Shown: positions 28,611 through 42,136 of the stretch, piece by piece
How the letters are laid out: the number at the start of each line of letters is the position of its first letter
Position numbering within the stretch: position 1 is the stretch's first letter
NCBI RefSeq assembly: GCF_016802725.1
Contig: NC_052677.1
Location: forward strand, 15,302,329 to 15,366,328
DNA: 64,000 nucleotides
Source: Solenopsis invicta
Lineage: Eukaryota; Arthropoda; Insecta; Hymenoptera; Formicidae
Direction of reading: 5' to 3'
Program-made: the position numbers and the translations under genes
The notes under the pieces: model-generated
What the model was told of the DNA's origin: nothing
Database searches by the model: none
What the model saw: only the letters and a program-made list of their open reading frames with translations

Positions 28611-29790
28611 ACAGCGGAAAGATATGGTCCGTGCAATAATGTACATCTCAGCTATTCGATAGGCCAGTTTACGACGTGGAAACAGCCCGCGTTCTCAGCT
28701 GCTCCTTTTCATCGTGGTGGTCCGTCTCTAGCTAACCTTTGATGCTACGACGTTTCTTAATAATTCAAGCGGTTACGGTACGTTCGGAGCGGTGTAATAA
28801 ACACGCATCTTCGTGCTTTACTCGTCGTGGACCGCGCGTTTTTCTCGTCTTTGTCGCCGGTCGCTCCGTCCCACCGCAAAAAGTCATTAGGAACTGGTTT
28901 TAGAGTTTCCAGTTAAGTCATCAGGGCAACATTTTAGAGCCGTCAATAGCGCCGATGCGGCAGTCGCTCAGTAATTTACAGCCGTTTCAATACCCGCGCG
29001 CCTAGGGTAGTCAGAAGCGTATGACCGTTTTTATGCCGTTGCGATTCTAAATTACGTACCATGAGCGAGAATCGCGCGAAACGCCCGCGGAACTCGCAAA
29101 AACTCATCTCGTCTCGCTTTGCAGCGGCGCGATTACATAAGTTCACAGCGAGACGCGAAATGATATGTATCGCGACGATATAGCAATGATTCAATACACA
29201 CACGGATTATATAATTCTGTTTTCAAAAAACTGATTTTATCTTTTCCTCTTCCACCGACTTCCTTTCAGACGCATCCCCTAGAAAAATTAATGCCTAGAA
29301 TTATGTTTAAAATCATACGTCTCAAATTTCTACCCTGTCTCACATAGTCATCTTCTCTATTTTTTCAATCAATTAAGCCATTTATTTCATGCCACATCAT
29401 TTTTATTGCTCATTATCCTATTGCACTGAAAACATTGTTTGTCCTCAATTAAATATATTTTAGTATTATTTTTTATAGTACCATTCGCTCAGTAGCTGCC
29501 AACATTAGAAAGATCCGCCACTTTGATTTTCATTCTCAATAACGCAGCATGGTGCACCGTCAAGCGAAAGCGTAACGACCGCGGCGCACGTTGGCGCTAT
29601 AAAACGTCCTCCGTGTGGGAAGGTGCAAGGACGTCGTTACGGAATAAAGCAGCGTACACACCTACGGATGACCGTGGCTAAGCTAGGTCCTAAGTAGCTT
29701 ACGAGCATCTCGATGTCACAGAAATATCCGTTCGCTGCACTCCCTACGCGTAAATTTTCTTTCTCTTACTCTCCATCCTCCTCTTTTCCT

Positions 29791-29812
29791 CTGTCTCTCT
29801 CTCTCTCTCTTT
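29791..29812. repeat. (CT)n microsatellite
   Basis: A short CT run in a pyrimidine-rich stretch. Confidence 0.8.
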
Positions 29813-32800
29813 CTTCTCCTATCTGTCATCTCTCACCGCCGCGACATACACGGCCCGTTAGAGCGACAGTGCCCACGCTGAAATGCCTCCATGAAGAGCA
29901 GCTAATTGTGAGGCGGTTGATAAACTCGTTTATCGCCAGGAGACAGGCGCGATGCACTTCTTCGAGAGATGCGATCGGCATTATAATGCACTTTGCAATT
30001 CCTCTTGATCGAATCGAATAATAATATTTGTGCACCTCATCTTCTTGTTGGCTTACATGGAAATGGCATTAAGTTTGATAAGTAGATGCCAGAAAAAAAT
30101 ACCGCTATCAATATTTCTTTGCTGATAACATTTTGCATAAAATGCGCACAGCGTATCGTAAAGATTTTAATTTAATAAACTCCAGGTTTTACAAAATTAA
30201 TAACAAATATTATTATTATTTAATAAATATTAATGTATAAATTATATAAAATTGATAATTCATTTTTAATATTAATTTCAGCGACCTTTTTAGAAAAAAA
30301 ATTTGATTTTTAAATTACAAATATCTCTTGCTTTAAAATTATTAATTTTAAATATTAATTAAAATATTGCAACGTGTTCTACACAAAACCCTTGTCTATT
30401 TAATATGATGTCAATATTTAATACTTTGGAAAATGTAAAATGACAATTAAAACTGAAAATGGTAGCAGTATCAAAAGTGGACCGTCAGCAGATAGAAATT
30501 CCTCGCTTCTACCTTGCTCGGCTGCACCTCCTTTCATCCTCCCTTTCACCTTCTCCGCATTATCGTCGCTACATGAAATGAGACCCACGCGTATATGCGT
30601 TGCGAAAACGCGTCGGCGAAGGCTGCCCAGATCGATTTCGCAGGTACAATGCGCCTGTCTTTGCAATAGCCTTGCATACATGCTCGCCGCCGCACCAAGT
30701 AACACGATAATTCTTCACCAGTGAGAGTGCAGCCAAAAATAATAAATCGTTCGAGCTAAAAATACTATACGGTGAAGTGTGTTCTCCATAACAGAAGAGA
30801 CGGACATTTTTAGGTCGTACAAATATCGCCGATCGTTAACGTGAAACATATTCGATATAAAATATTTCACGACTCGACAAACTTGACGAAATGAATTTGC
30901 AATCGATCATCTGTATTTCTTTGACTTCTCGCTGTTAATTTATGATTCTTAGACAACTGAGATAATTTTTTTAATTTTTAGGAAAATAACTTAAACGCAT
31001 TCCGAATCTTTCAAGCGATCCTAGATCATCCGCGATCAGCCGGGCGACTAAATCGGTTGAATCGTCCCGATGATTGAAATCGAGAACAAAACGTAGCGGG
31101 CGCGCAGCGCTTGGAATTGAGATGAATGCGGCGCGAGCAAGATTGATTCCCTTCATTAAGTCACGGGCTCCGCGCGCACAATTAAACGCGCATTACAAAC
31201 GGGATGCGAAACGCGCGCGAACGGGTCGGGGCAAGTTCGCCCTAACAAGAATGAGCATTCCGCGAGCGGAGGTCCCTCTATTACTGCGTTTGAAATCGTA
31301 ATGCTCGACGACGCGCATTAAAAACGCGTTATCTCCCCGTTCCTTCGTTCTCTCCTGCTCTTTTTCTCTCTCTTTTGCAAGATACTCTACTGCCCTTCAT
31401 CGAAGAAAAGCCCCATCGCGCCGTTTCAAGGACTTTTCGCCGCGCTCGAGCACATAACGAATATAGACAAATGTAGATCGAGCAGACCACCTGTAGGGTT
31501 CCAATCGCAACTACAATGAGTCGTGCTAAATTCTTAATACTTTTATTCCCGCATTTAGCACAATCACGTGGCGATATATTAAAGTAACAAAAATTCAAAA
31601 ATCGTGCACAAAAAGTGATCTACAAACCTTTTTGTTAAAAAAATAAACGAAACTACTTTAAATTTAAAGAATAAGCCTTTGTTCTCTTGAATTTTTAAAC
31701 ATATGCGTTAGATAAACGCCACTTTGGCACTTTACTTTTTTTTTTAAATAAAAAGATTGGAAAATGGTAGACAATTGTTAATAAACACACGAGTGGAAAA
31801 AAGTTTGGTCCATTTTATTATTACCAGAAATATGACAATAATTTACGGAGCAGCAAGCCTGGACTCTTCCTTCTTCTCAAGATGCGGTCATTTATAAGAC
31901 AGAAAAAAGAATAAAAGAAATAAAATGGATGCAATTATTTGTTGAGTTATCACGCGACATCCCACAACGCCACGAATAAACGACATATAGTTTTAATCGG
32001 TTGACTGAGAGCTCCTCTCTCTCGCAAACGACTCCTGCGCTGGGTGGTCCCATTGTGCGCAAACCGGACAAACCAAAGTGGACTTTAAACGTCCGGCTGG
32101 GCATAAAGAAGTGCAGAAATTTACGTTTGCTTGTTGTTCGCGCGCACGCGGAAAGAATGCGACAACACACCAGTTTCGTAACGTTTCGGTCGCGACAACG
32201 GAATCCTCTTCCTTCAGGAATCTCCCAGCATTAGCTCTTTTTCCGCGCGCTCCCTTTTTACGCTCTTTCTACCGATGACACTCGTTTGCGCGGGATGTAC
32301 AAACGACGACGGTGCAATGCTATGGGGGACGGGGAAACGTCCCTTCGTTTCGATTCCGGGAAACGCGGCTAATAATTCCGACCGCCTACCGGCCGCCGCC
32401 ACCGACGCGGCCGTCGTCTCATTACGCGGTTATCATTATTTCAGCAAATGGACCTCCTACCTGCCCCGCTGGCTCGGTTACCCGCTTCGTAGGCGATTCT
32501 TTTCACTCATCTTTCTGTTCTGAAAGTCGATGCAACGCGACGCGCGGGAGTCGCTTTTTCGTTCCTTGGCGAACCGCAACGTGCGATTTACACGCACGAA
32601 TTTTGCATCAAACCGTGAAGACTAAATTTAGAGATGACTAGGGAGAAACGTTTACGTCTATCTGTATGTATAAAAAAAAAATCAGAAGCTTCAGACATCT
32701 ATATCGTTAATATCGAATTACAAAAATATGTATGTTGATACTTGAAAACAGGTGTAAAATAAAAGATTTTCAAGTGCTTGATCATAGCATTTACAAATTA

Positions 32801-34211
32801 TAAGCCTTGTAAGTTTTAGGCAAAATACAATTTAAAAAATTTTAATGACATCTTACGTTGTATGAAAAATTACTATCTTGCTAGCAGAATTTAGTTTTAT
32901 AATACAAAAATTTAGCCTCACATTTGTATTCGCTTTTATTTTAAATTCAATAAAACATGTTTATGCTTGCTTAAAAATGCAGATATTCTTTGTGGAAAAT
33001 AATTTTGTCATATTTCTTATTAATCTAGAAGTGATTTATTTCGGATTCATTAAAGAATCTGTCTCTAAAATTAAGATCGGAGAGATTCCTCGATGCAACC
33101 TGTATAAAGGCGCACGATTACGCTAGGCCTCAACAACATGGCACTTGATTATTACGATGTAACAGCACGCGAGTACTCGCCGAAGAAATTCCCGTCTTCG
33201 CGTAAACATATTTAATTATGATCGCTTGATGACCGTATTATCGGTTCGTAGCTAAGGACGCGCAGTTTTCCAACTTGTCGCTAATGATAATCGGTATTGA
33301 TAATCGTAAATGCATTTTTAATTTGGTTGCCATTAACATTAACTCGACATTTTTATGCTGATTCATATTTGACGTTGCTTTAATAAAATTCCCTACGAAA
33401 ATATTTTGAACGCACTGAGAAAAAGCATTGCGTTACAATTTTATATCATCAGGAAAGTAAACGGACATTCTTGTCCGATGAGAGTTAATTCTGCTTAAAC
33501 GACTGGCTGTTTTTCGAGCGGAAGATCGTCGTGCAAAGAAAAGGGGGGAAAAAGGAGAACTATTCTGTCCAGGTAACGTGGATAGACCCTTCCTTAAACT
33601 TATTGCTTCAATTCCGAAGCAGGCAGGGATTCCCGGGGTCTCTCGCGTCTGAAATTCGCCCCGGTAAAAACAACGGCGGGGCGCTAATATAGACGTTGAA
33701 AGCTATATCGATTCTGAGAAGCTCGCGTGACGACTTCCGCTCCTTGGCAATTCGCGTTCGCCACCCCGCCGTCGACGTCGGCTAGAAATACGCACACCAG
33801 ACGCTGATGACAGGTCGGGACCTTTTCGCTCGTAAATTCGCTTAGCGGTCACTTAATCTCCGCGCGTTTCCGAGCCATTAAAAAGATATTGGCGCCTCGT
33901 AGAGACTTAGTGCCGAATCCCGGCATCGTGCGTCGTTACGGCGAACCGCCGCGCTGGTCGGGATATTATTTTCTCGGGAGTGAGAAGACACCATGAGTCG
34001 GCCATAAGCGCCGCGATGCGGGTGGCGAAAAGAGGATGTTGCGATTTTCTTGGGGTTCACCGCAAAAGAATGGAGAAAATTAAAGTATAATCAAGTGCAC
34101 TCCTCAAATGCAACATACTGCGATGTTTTGTGATATACCGTGAGCTGTTGCGCAATGATCTTATTTCTTAATGATTCTGTTGAGATATAAACTGAAAGAT
34201 CGATTTGGTTA

Positions 34212-34343
34212 AAAATACAGATATGATAATAATTTTGTTGGACCATTAAAATAATTACCAAATTTGGTAAAGTTATCAAATCTTTTTTCAATGCAACGTA
34301 ATTATTTTAATGATCCAACATAATTACTTTTATGTCTGTATTT
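34212..34343. mobile_element. MITE-like element, family 1
   Basis: Inverted arms of about 45 bp: the left AAATACAGATAT...TAATTTTGTTGG mirrors the right CCAACATAATTA...ATGTCTGTATTT. Length is about 132 bp with no coding capacity. The terminal ACAGAT and AATTTTGTT motifs are shared with 20104-20263 and 36841-37030. Confidence 0.65.
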
Positions 34344-36001
34344 CCGACAAAATCATTCTTTCCATTTCTTTCAGCGTATAGAATAATAAGAATAAAATAT
34401 AACAGCTTGTACTCGAAACTTCGTTTATAAGTAGAAAAATGAAAATTGTGTAGTGCACAATGTATCTCAACGATAAGTTTCTTAAAAGGTATTTTAATAT
34501 TTATCGGAATTTTTGTAAATATTTAAGAAATATCTTCTCGAATTTATACATACATATTTTTTGACATGAGGTTATTACACAAGTAAAATTTCAGTTATGT
34601 TACGTGCAAGAAAATGAAAATTTAAGCATGGACAGTGCCCGACGCTATCCTCATTATATTAATTTTTTGCAACAATATATTGTCAATCTAAATTTAATTA
34701 TAAATTTAATACAACTGTAAAAAAATGATTTTTGTTAACATAATTGCAGAATACACTAGCTTTTTTTAGAAAAATTCTTGTCGGCGCCCATGGCGTTAAC
34801 CCGTTCGGAACAGCACGCGCACATGGGACACCGATTGTTGGACGAGCCTTTATGGCTCGTAAATCTGTTCTGTCACTACGCGATCTTTCGATCCCTTTCT
34901 TTGCTACAGCGGCCTAATAGCGGCCGCCTGCGTAAGTTTGGCGCCGGATCGTTCATCACGGGATACAGCTCGGTCTTTATAAATATATCGGAAATGCTAC
35001 AAAGTATCCTCAATAAAAGCTTACTTCTCACTTTCGGCTAATTTCGATCTAACTTAATTTACTCTTAATTTTTTCTAACTAGCAACCACGATATATAAAT
35101 TTGTTTTTGAAGTTTGAGGTTAAATATAGAAGGAAGACGCACAAGAATAAAAATTTTTGACACTTGATGTAAATATGGAGAATAATATAATGTGCTCGTC
35201 TGCAGAACATGCAGACACACACACAGGGAGAGAAAGAAGATCAATGGTAATAGGAATCTGTCAATAACGCTCGATGTAACGCTCACTGCGTGAGTACTGA
35301 GCTTTTTTCCAGACACCGCAAATAACATACGCGTGCATGTCATATCTAAAGAGCTAATAGAAAAGGCGGAAAAGGAGAGGTAATGATAGGATATTCAATG
35401 TATGTAAACCTATAAATTATAGAATGACAAGTAGGTAACGACACCATGGAGTTGTCGGACAGCTTATACTTTCTGTTTCTGTTAGGAAGTCATCTTTTTC
35501 TACGCTAGTCACGTTATAATTTAAAATGACTCAGTGTATCAATCACGTCAAGTGAGAAAGCGTGGACTAATATTCTATTTTTTTATATTCTTTTTTCTAA
35601 AGTTATAGGCCTATTACTAATTAATTATTAATTTAATAGAACTGCAGTTTCAGAAACAGTAATCATAAAAAGATTTATAGAAAAAATCGATTATCAAGTT
35701 TAACGAACCCTTTTGGCATTTAAAATTTTCTTTACTTGAATATTAATTAAAGAAAAAGGACAGTACTACCAGAAAAAAAACAAAAGAAAATAGAAAATGT
35801 ATTGAACGCACTCGAAAAAAAAAAAAAAACAGACGTATTGCCATGTCTAACCATCATGTCTGTATTCACTTAGCGAGCATCCGCAGGAACGAAGTCTTCC
35901 GTGTCGGACTTGCGAGCGAGACGAAAGCGACGCTTTCACGGTTAACTTCGGCGCGTCGAGACAATGTCGCTTAGCCGTAAGTTTAACGGTGGTCAGTCGA
36001 G

Positions 36002-36004
<3 letters not shown>
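34344..36004. other. Mostly AT-rich region, with a possible first exon at its end
   Basis: No gene is supported. A poly-A tract lies near 35815-35830. At 35964 an ATG is followed after four codons by a consensus donor GTAAGT (35977-35982), just before a (GA)n tract and preceded by CpG-rich sequence. This could be the first coding exon of a gene with distant partners, but nothing else supports it. Confidence 0.25.

Positions 36005-36052
<48 letters not shown>
36005..36052. repeat. (GA)n microsatellite, about 24 units
   Basis: A pure GA run; it creates an R/E repeat frame. Confidence 0.95.
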
Positions 36053-36055
<3 letters not shown>

Positions 36056-36840
36056 GAAGAAGCAGATCGTCACGTTTTCCTCAGCGGCGGTGGCGGCGGC
36101 GGTGACTCCGTTCGTTCTTCTCATCTTCGAAGCTTCAAAATGTACTCGCATTTGCCGACGGCTCACACTGTTCGTCGCGGCTACACTCGCTCTCGAAGTT
36201 GCTACAGCAGCAACGAAAGATTGGCAACGGTCACCGCGCCGCTCCGCTCTGCTCCGATGCTCCTTTTTCGTCGCCCCATGATTCCGGGTAACCTTTACTT
36301 AGCTTACACTTCCACGGGGAGGCAAAAACACAGCCGGGCGGGCGATGACTCTCAAACATCAGAGGACCGGCGTCCGCCTCGCGGAAACGCCGTCCTCTTT
36401 TCCCGCGGCCGTTTCTTTTTCTCTCCGTCGCAATCGTTGCTCAACCAGGTCAAGAAGGAAGATTCAATACGAAAAAGAAAAAAAAAAAATAATACAGAAA
36501 AAACACGGGATGGAATCAAATGAATCGATTTTTATGACTTTCCCTGCAGGAGCGTGTCATATGAGAAGGCATTTGCCTCATTTTACGTAATATAATAAAG
36601 ATTAAATTAATAAATAGCAATATAAATTTGAATTATGAATAAATAGATTTATCTCTATCTACGAATAATAATTTTATTAAAGTCTTTTGTTTATTGAATT
36701 TTAAGTCTTAATCGATTGCACGTGTCTTGTATTTGGTAAATGATATATTCGGAAATTTATCCCGATGATATTTCAGACAATTATTTTATCGCTTTCGTAT
36801 ATAATGTCCGTGCATTGAAATAATAGTTTCATTAAAGTTA

Positions 36841-37030
36841 TATCTAAAAAACTTAGTTAAATACAGATTTGAAGATAATTTTGAACCATCAAAATAATTA
36901 TGAAGGATGTTCAAGGATCATCGATGCAAAAAGTTTTGGCGTTCTAGCAATTGGTTTAAGCGTCCTACATAATTATTTTTTAGCTTAACAAAATTATTTT
37001 TAAATCTGTATTCAGCTAAATTTTTAGATA
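36841..37030. mobile_element. MITE-like element, family 1, longest copy
   Basis: The left end TATCTAAAAAACTTAG...AATACAGATTT mirrors the right end AAATCTGTATT...CTAAATTTTTAGATA. Length is 190 bp. Internal sequence GCAAAAAGTTTTGGCGTTCT is shared with the 20104 copy. There is no open frame, so it is probably non-autonomous. Confidence 0.7.
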
Positions 37031-37555
37031 TGTTTTAACAAAATCATTTTTCAATGTGTAAACTCTTATAATCAAATATTAATCAAATATTTACAATTTT
37101 ATATTAATTTTAATTTCAATGTCAATTTTAGTATTAACTGTTGGTGATATCAAGATATTGGCTACATCTCTATCAGCCTTATTATTCGGATAAAATTTTA
37201 TCAAATTTGCGCCCGTGTTAGCGTCGGAGATTAAAAATAGCACATATTTGCACTTGATCAGCGTGCGAACAAAGAAAGGCGCGAGCGAGGGTACTTGGAG
37301 GGACGTAAAACCGCGGAGGAGGATGAGTGGAAAACGAAAGAGGAGATGAAGAAGGGATAGGGTTCGGGGCCTACCGTCACGAGAATCGCCGCTAATAGCC
37401 GCTTAAACGTGAAAGTAGTAAAGCCACAAGTGGTACGTGGCTCCTCGTGCTCTAAGAGGCCTATCCTAGCTGAAGGGCTACCCGACAGTCGGTAGTCGTA
37501 AAAATTCCTTCAAGAACGCGGCGAAACAGAAGACCCTCGGACTTTCAGTTCTCTC

Positions 37556-37608
37556 GCCTCTCTTTCTCTTTCTTTCTTTCTCTCTCTCTTTTTCTCTCTC
37601 TTTCTTTC
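37556..37608. repeat. CT-rich microsatellite
   Basis: Imperfect CT/CTTT repeats. Confidence 0.85.
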
Positions 37609-37742
37609 CACCGTCTTTTCAACCTCCTTCTAGTCATCCTCTTTGTCCTTCATTCCGTTGCAGCGTGGAGAGAACTTTTCTGCAGTACTACCGCTTTTCT
37701 TTCCTTCTCAGAGCGCGGCCCTTTTTTCCGGCTTCGCTAACC

Positions 37743-37777
37743 GAGAGAGAAAGAGAGAGAGAGAGAGAAGGAGAGGG
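37743..37777. repeat. GA-rich microsatellite
   Basis: An imperfect GA run. Confidence 0.85.
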
Positions 37778-39248
37778 CGAGTTGAGCAGTGTATCGTGGC
37801 ACAGAGTAAACGTACGTAACGCGACGTAACGCCACGTAACGAACGTAATTACGCGCGCCAGTCCTTCGTACACGATAACCTGTTAATCCCTACCGCGGCT
37901 TTTCTCGGGCAGGAGAACACGTATCGGCCCAGCTCCTACGTGAGTAAAAGTTTTCTCTCTTCCTCTCGCTATCCCCTTCTTCTTCCTCTCTCCCAGTGGA
38001 TCGTGTTCAAAGTGGAGTCTGCTGGCAGGTTGTAAAATCAGCCTAACGCGTCGTTAAATTACAGGGCTGCTCCGGGACTGCGCGATTGAGAAAAAGAATG
38101 GACCGTGAGACGCCGCCGATTAAACGTTCCGCCGCGCGCTACACGCTTGTCCTTAAAGCTCGGCTGAGAGCTTGTTCCTTCTAACGTTGGGTTTCACGTG
38201 TGTAGGATTGTTCGATGAGTTCTTCGTTACGGCGCGACCACTCGCGTCTCGTGAAAGTCGAACGCAGGTCGCAAATGAACCCGCGTCTTTTACGCGAGTC
38301 TATAAAACACTAGTCGTTCTAAGTAGTTACGGTAAATGATGGTCAGACAAATTTGAAAACTCCACTCAACTACCTTGTAAGCCGTACGTATTATTTGCTT
38401 AAATCGCGCAAATTAAACCTTAAAAAACCTTGAAATTACGATAAATTAAATTATCGCCTGATCTCAGAGTAATTGTTATGAGAGAAAAATCGGAAGATTA
38501 AAAATGAAGAGAGATAGCCACTTATTTTGTCCCTGAAATATTTTAGATCTGATATATGTACGCCGATCTTTGGTATATATATATAGAATCTACTACGTAT
38601 ACAAAATATTATACTACGCAGAGAAACAAAAATAAAATGGATGCAAATGTAATAAATTTCCAAAATTTATTATTTTCGGCGTCTAATTTTAATAATGCAC
38701 GTTGCGACGTAAGGATATCCGTGTTGGATTCTACAAAATCGTAAAACTCATAAAAATGAACAAGTGAGTTTTTCTTACGATGCCCGCGGTCGACGTAGTC
38801 GTGCCGGACAAGCTTCGCGATATAGCCTAACTTTATCTCCCCGTTGGATCGTATAAGGTCAAATCTGCTTTGTATCCTTCGTTGATCACCCACGCCTATG
38901 CCCACAGCCATTGTTTGGCGTAGGAAGGCCGTTTCGAACGAACAGGTTCGCATTAAAGCGAAGAATCCGATGTTTCCTGGAAACCACTTGACGATGTGAC
39001 GCGCAGGCTTTCGAATCGCGATGCTCACGCTATTTGGTAGAGTGTCTTTTGCTGCGTATCGAGGCTCGAGATTAACCGTATCGGATAAGAGTCCCGGTTG
39101 GTTCGCTGATTGCCCATTTCAGCGCAATACAGTTAGAAATAGATACCGTCTGCGATTTCTCCTTTGCAATTTTATTGTCAAATTTATAGGAGGTGTTGAT
39201 TTTGTTCCAATTACTATAAATAAATATGTATATATATGAAATGAAAAT

Positions 39249-39534
39249 AGAATAAAATTATAAATATCATTATTACTTTTTTTCATAATATTTCTGTATT
39301 TTGCTGATTTTTAATCATTAATATGTATATATTTTTTATAGTGTTTTGTTTATATTTTAAATGTTCATAATTATGTTATTTATATCAAATTAATATAACA
39401 TGCTACAATGTAATATCACAAACATTTAAAATATAAATGACAAACTATAAAAATGTATACGTAATAATTATTAAAAATTAACAAAATATAGAAATAAGAA
39501 TAGAAAAAAGTAATGATGGTATTTATAGTTTTAA
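39249..39534. mobile_element. ~286-bp foldback element
   Basis: Arms of about 140 bp mirror each other. The left contains TATAAATATCATTATTACTT and TTTATATTTTAAATGTT; the right contains AACATTTAAAATATAAA and AAGTAATGATGGTATTTATA. Identity is moderate to high, with the loop near 39395. It is entirely AT-rich, without coding capacity. Confidence 0.7.
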
Positions 39535-39603
39535 TGCATCATCAGCATTACCACCAACAAAAGAAGTACCATCATATAAAAATGTAACAAATGCAGTTCC
39601 TAA

Positions 39604-39727
39604 TTTCCATGCATGCATTATGCAAAGCGCGCATCAAACACACGTTTCTATGAGTCAGTTCAATCAAAGCATGCTTTTTCAAGCGCATGCGTTTTATGCG
39701 TAACATGCTGCAACGCATGCATGGAAA
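39604..39727. repeat. GCATGC-rich inverted repeat
   Basis: TTTCCATGCATGC (39604-39616) and GCATGCATGGAAA (39715-39727) are perfect 13-bp mirrors. Between them GCATGC or CATGC recurs several times (39669, 39685, 39704). It abuts the foldback element at 39249-39534. Confidence 0.65.
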
Positions 39728-42129
39728 GCAGGGATGTAAAAAAAATAGATATATTGTATTTTACTCCTTTTTTGTATTTTAAAATAAATGTTCTTATTTC
39801 CATAAAATAGGAGATATAAGAGATGAAGAAGAAATAATATCGTTTGCTATATATTTCACTGCTTACGCAAGAGAAAAAATCGGAAAACGGCAATCGACAA
39901 AAAAAAAGGGTAGGAAAGGAGAATTCTTACAGAGATTGCTTTCTGCTGAAGGCTACCGCCAGTGTTCTCTCTACGACAAAATGGGATCTGCGCCAAGAAT
40001 GCAAAGCGATTAGAAGGATGCACACCGGCGCTTTTTGCGGCGCTACTAAACCTACACTCCTTACAACGACAACAAGCGAGGCAAAGAAATATCCGCACCG
40101 ACAAAGTCGCCGAGTTTATCCAGTCGAGCGAGGAAACGCGGCGATTCTTCGCCGTCATCCTTATTACCTTCCGTTGACGATGATGGTTTTGCGGTTGTGC
40201 CGATTCAGACTGGCGACTCATCATCGAAAGCGAGAGTGAGCGTTGCATTTCCGTGCTAATTGCGCTTCAGATTTAAATGAGCGAATAAACGATTGATGAA
40301 AATAGTTCACGAGCACAAGTTGAGCAAATTGGTTCAATTTGTGCTCGTGAATCATTTTTATTAATCGCTCATTTGCTCGAGCCAAACGAAATATCCTGTG
40401 CAGAACTGTGGCAAAATTTTTACGAAATGTCTTTTAATGTTCCGATATTTCAGAATTCTCTTGGCGAAATATAGCACGAATGATATAACTGAAAATAGTT
40501 TTCAATCTTCATTATTTTCAGAATTCATTGTATCGCGATTACAATTCAATAAATCAAATTTTAAAATAAATTATAACACACAAATAATTGTTCAATTGTT
40601 AAGTTTATCTTTACAATCAAGCGACTAGTCATCCATTGTATCATAAACTGCGTCGTATGTAATTTTGAGGTTGAGGTCGGATCGTATGCGCTGAATTAGC
40701 ACTACTGCGGTAACAGTACCGCAAAGGTGTCATCGGGTTAAACATACGGCACATAACATCGTGACAATTATGGTATTAACCGTATCTGCACTGCCATCTG
40801 TTTCGTCAGGAGTTTGTAACGCGTTTCGTCAGTAAGGAGCGTGAAGTACATTTTGAAACACATGTTGACAAACAAACGCCTGACATATTGCAGTTGATAT
40901 GCATATTATATTTTGAAGAATTTACAAAATTCACGAGTAAATTAGATTAAATTTTTATAACAAATTATAATAAATTTTAATAAATGAATTTTTATATAAA
41001 TGCTTAACCACATATATAAACTAATATATACTCATTTTTATATCATACAAGATTGATTTCATTTTAACGTACATAGTTATATACAGATCCTTTATCTAAC
41101 TGACTTTCTTGCTCTCCATGAAAATATATAAATATAAAATATACTTTAGACTAACATCTTTTACTCTCCTCTTGTAGAGTAACAGCCTCTACTTCGGTAA
41201 AATTTTTTAAGTCGTGTGTAATTCTCTTTCTCACGGTCTTATCTTCCTTTCTTCCTTTCGAAAGGATGAACATATATTGTGCCATCCTAAAGGCAGAAAG
41301 CGTAAAAAGATGTAACTAAAAAGAGCAGAATTCACGAGACCGTAGGTCACTGTTGCAGGTTAACGATCCTCGGAGAGAACCGCGGCAAATCGCTACAGTA
41401 AATCGCTATCGGAGCCGTTGTAAAGGATACCCCGTGTTAACTTATCCCGATAGGCCGCGGAACGCGTTCAGTGTTAGAGCGGTTGGAATGGCACGCAGCA
41501 AGGGGCAACATGAGCTGGAGGAAGCAAGATTAGGGCCGGTGCACCTGCGCCCGGCGCACGGTATAATCGTACATTAAGTGCCTCTAATCCGATAAGAAAT
41601 TGACTGACAAATCGCCCTACTCCGGCGCTCCCAGACACACGCACGTGTGCGCGTACACATGTATATGTACCGCGTATACGCCGCTGCGAGCCGGCTGAAA
41701 GAGAGAGTAAAACTTAATGTCAGCCGACGCTCCGTCATTCCCAAGGAACTCTCTACGTATTAACTGCGAATCGATTGCGCGTCCTCTCGGCCAGATCAAA
41801 CGCATTTGTTATGTACAAATTAGAAAACTGAAAGTAATTTTCCGACATATTATTCCGTGTAAATGTAGAAAAAAAAAGGAGACAAATGCGCGCGTGCGTT
41901 ATACGACGCGTATACTTGTTGCACGATAAAGACATTCACCGTATTCACAGTTTCGCACGAAGGTATAATTAAGAAAGTATCTAAAGCGTTTTGTGTCTAA
42001 CATATTAACTGTCGTGACTTCTATTTGAGACTGGCATTTGAAAGGACAGACGTCGCGTTTTGTTCCTTAAAGGCCGAAACGCAATTGAGCAATAATATAC
42101 TTCAGCTGGAGAAAGGAGATAATCGATTT

Positions 42130-42136
<7 letters not shown>
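39728..42136. other. Region without a recognisable gene
   Basis: The overlapping 130-codon frames at 39844-40248, one on each strand, match nothing I know. AT-rich sequence occupies about 40870-41150. A hairpin element at 40275 is listed separately. Confidence 0.35.
40275..40374. mobile_element. ~100-bp hairpin element
   Basis: The left arm AAATGAGCGAATAAACGATT...TTCACGAGCACAA mirrors the right TTGTGCTCGTGAATCA...AATCGCTCATTT, with a few mismatches and a short loop (about 40320-40336). MITE-like, no coding capacity. Confidence 0.65.

Larger units (their letters stand above)
20264..34211. other. Long region without a recognisable gene
   Basis: AT-rich and CpG-rich blocks alternate; the CpG-rich ones lie at about 21500-21740, 23500-23960, 26450-26930, 27480-27830, 30980-31330, 32030-32600 and 33600-34050. 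Frames of 90-170 codons in these blocks overlap on opposite strands and show no known domain. Minor CT tracts lie at 28561-28610 and 29791-29812, with small palindromes at 25906 and 28032. Confidence 0.35.
37031..39248. other. Region with pyrimidine and purine tracts and no recognisable gene
   Basis: A CT-rich tract at 37556-37608 and a GA-rich tract at 37743-37777 lie in a CpG-rich block (37250-38300). Direct repeats of ACGTAACG occur at about 37810-37845. A 139-codon minus-strand frame at 38609-39028 matches no family I know. Confidence 0.35.

Noticed and set aside
38609..39028. A 139-codon minus-strand frame that I considered as a transposase remnant
   Set aside because: I could not find a DDE or reverse-transcriptase motif, terminal repeats or a known family signature.
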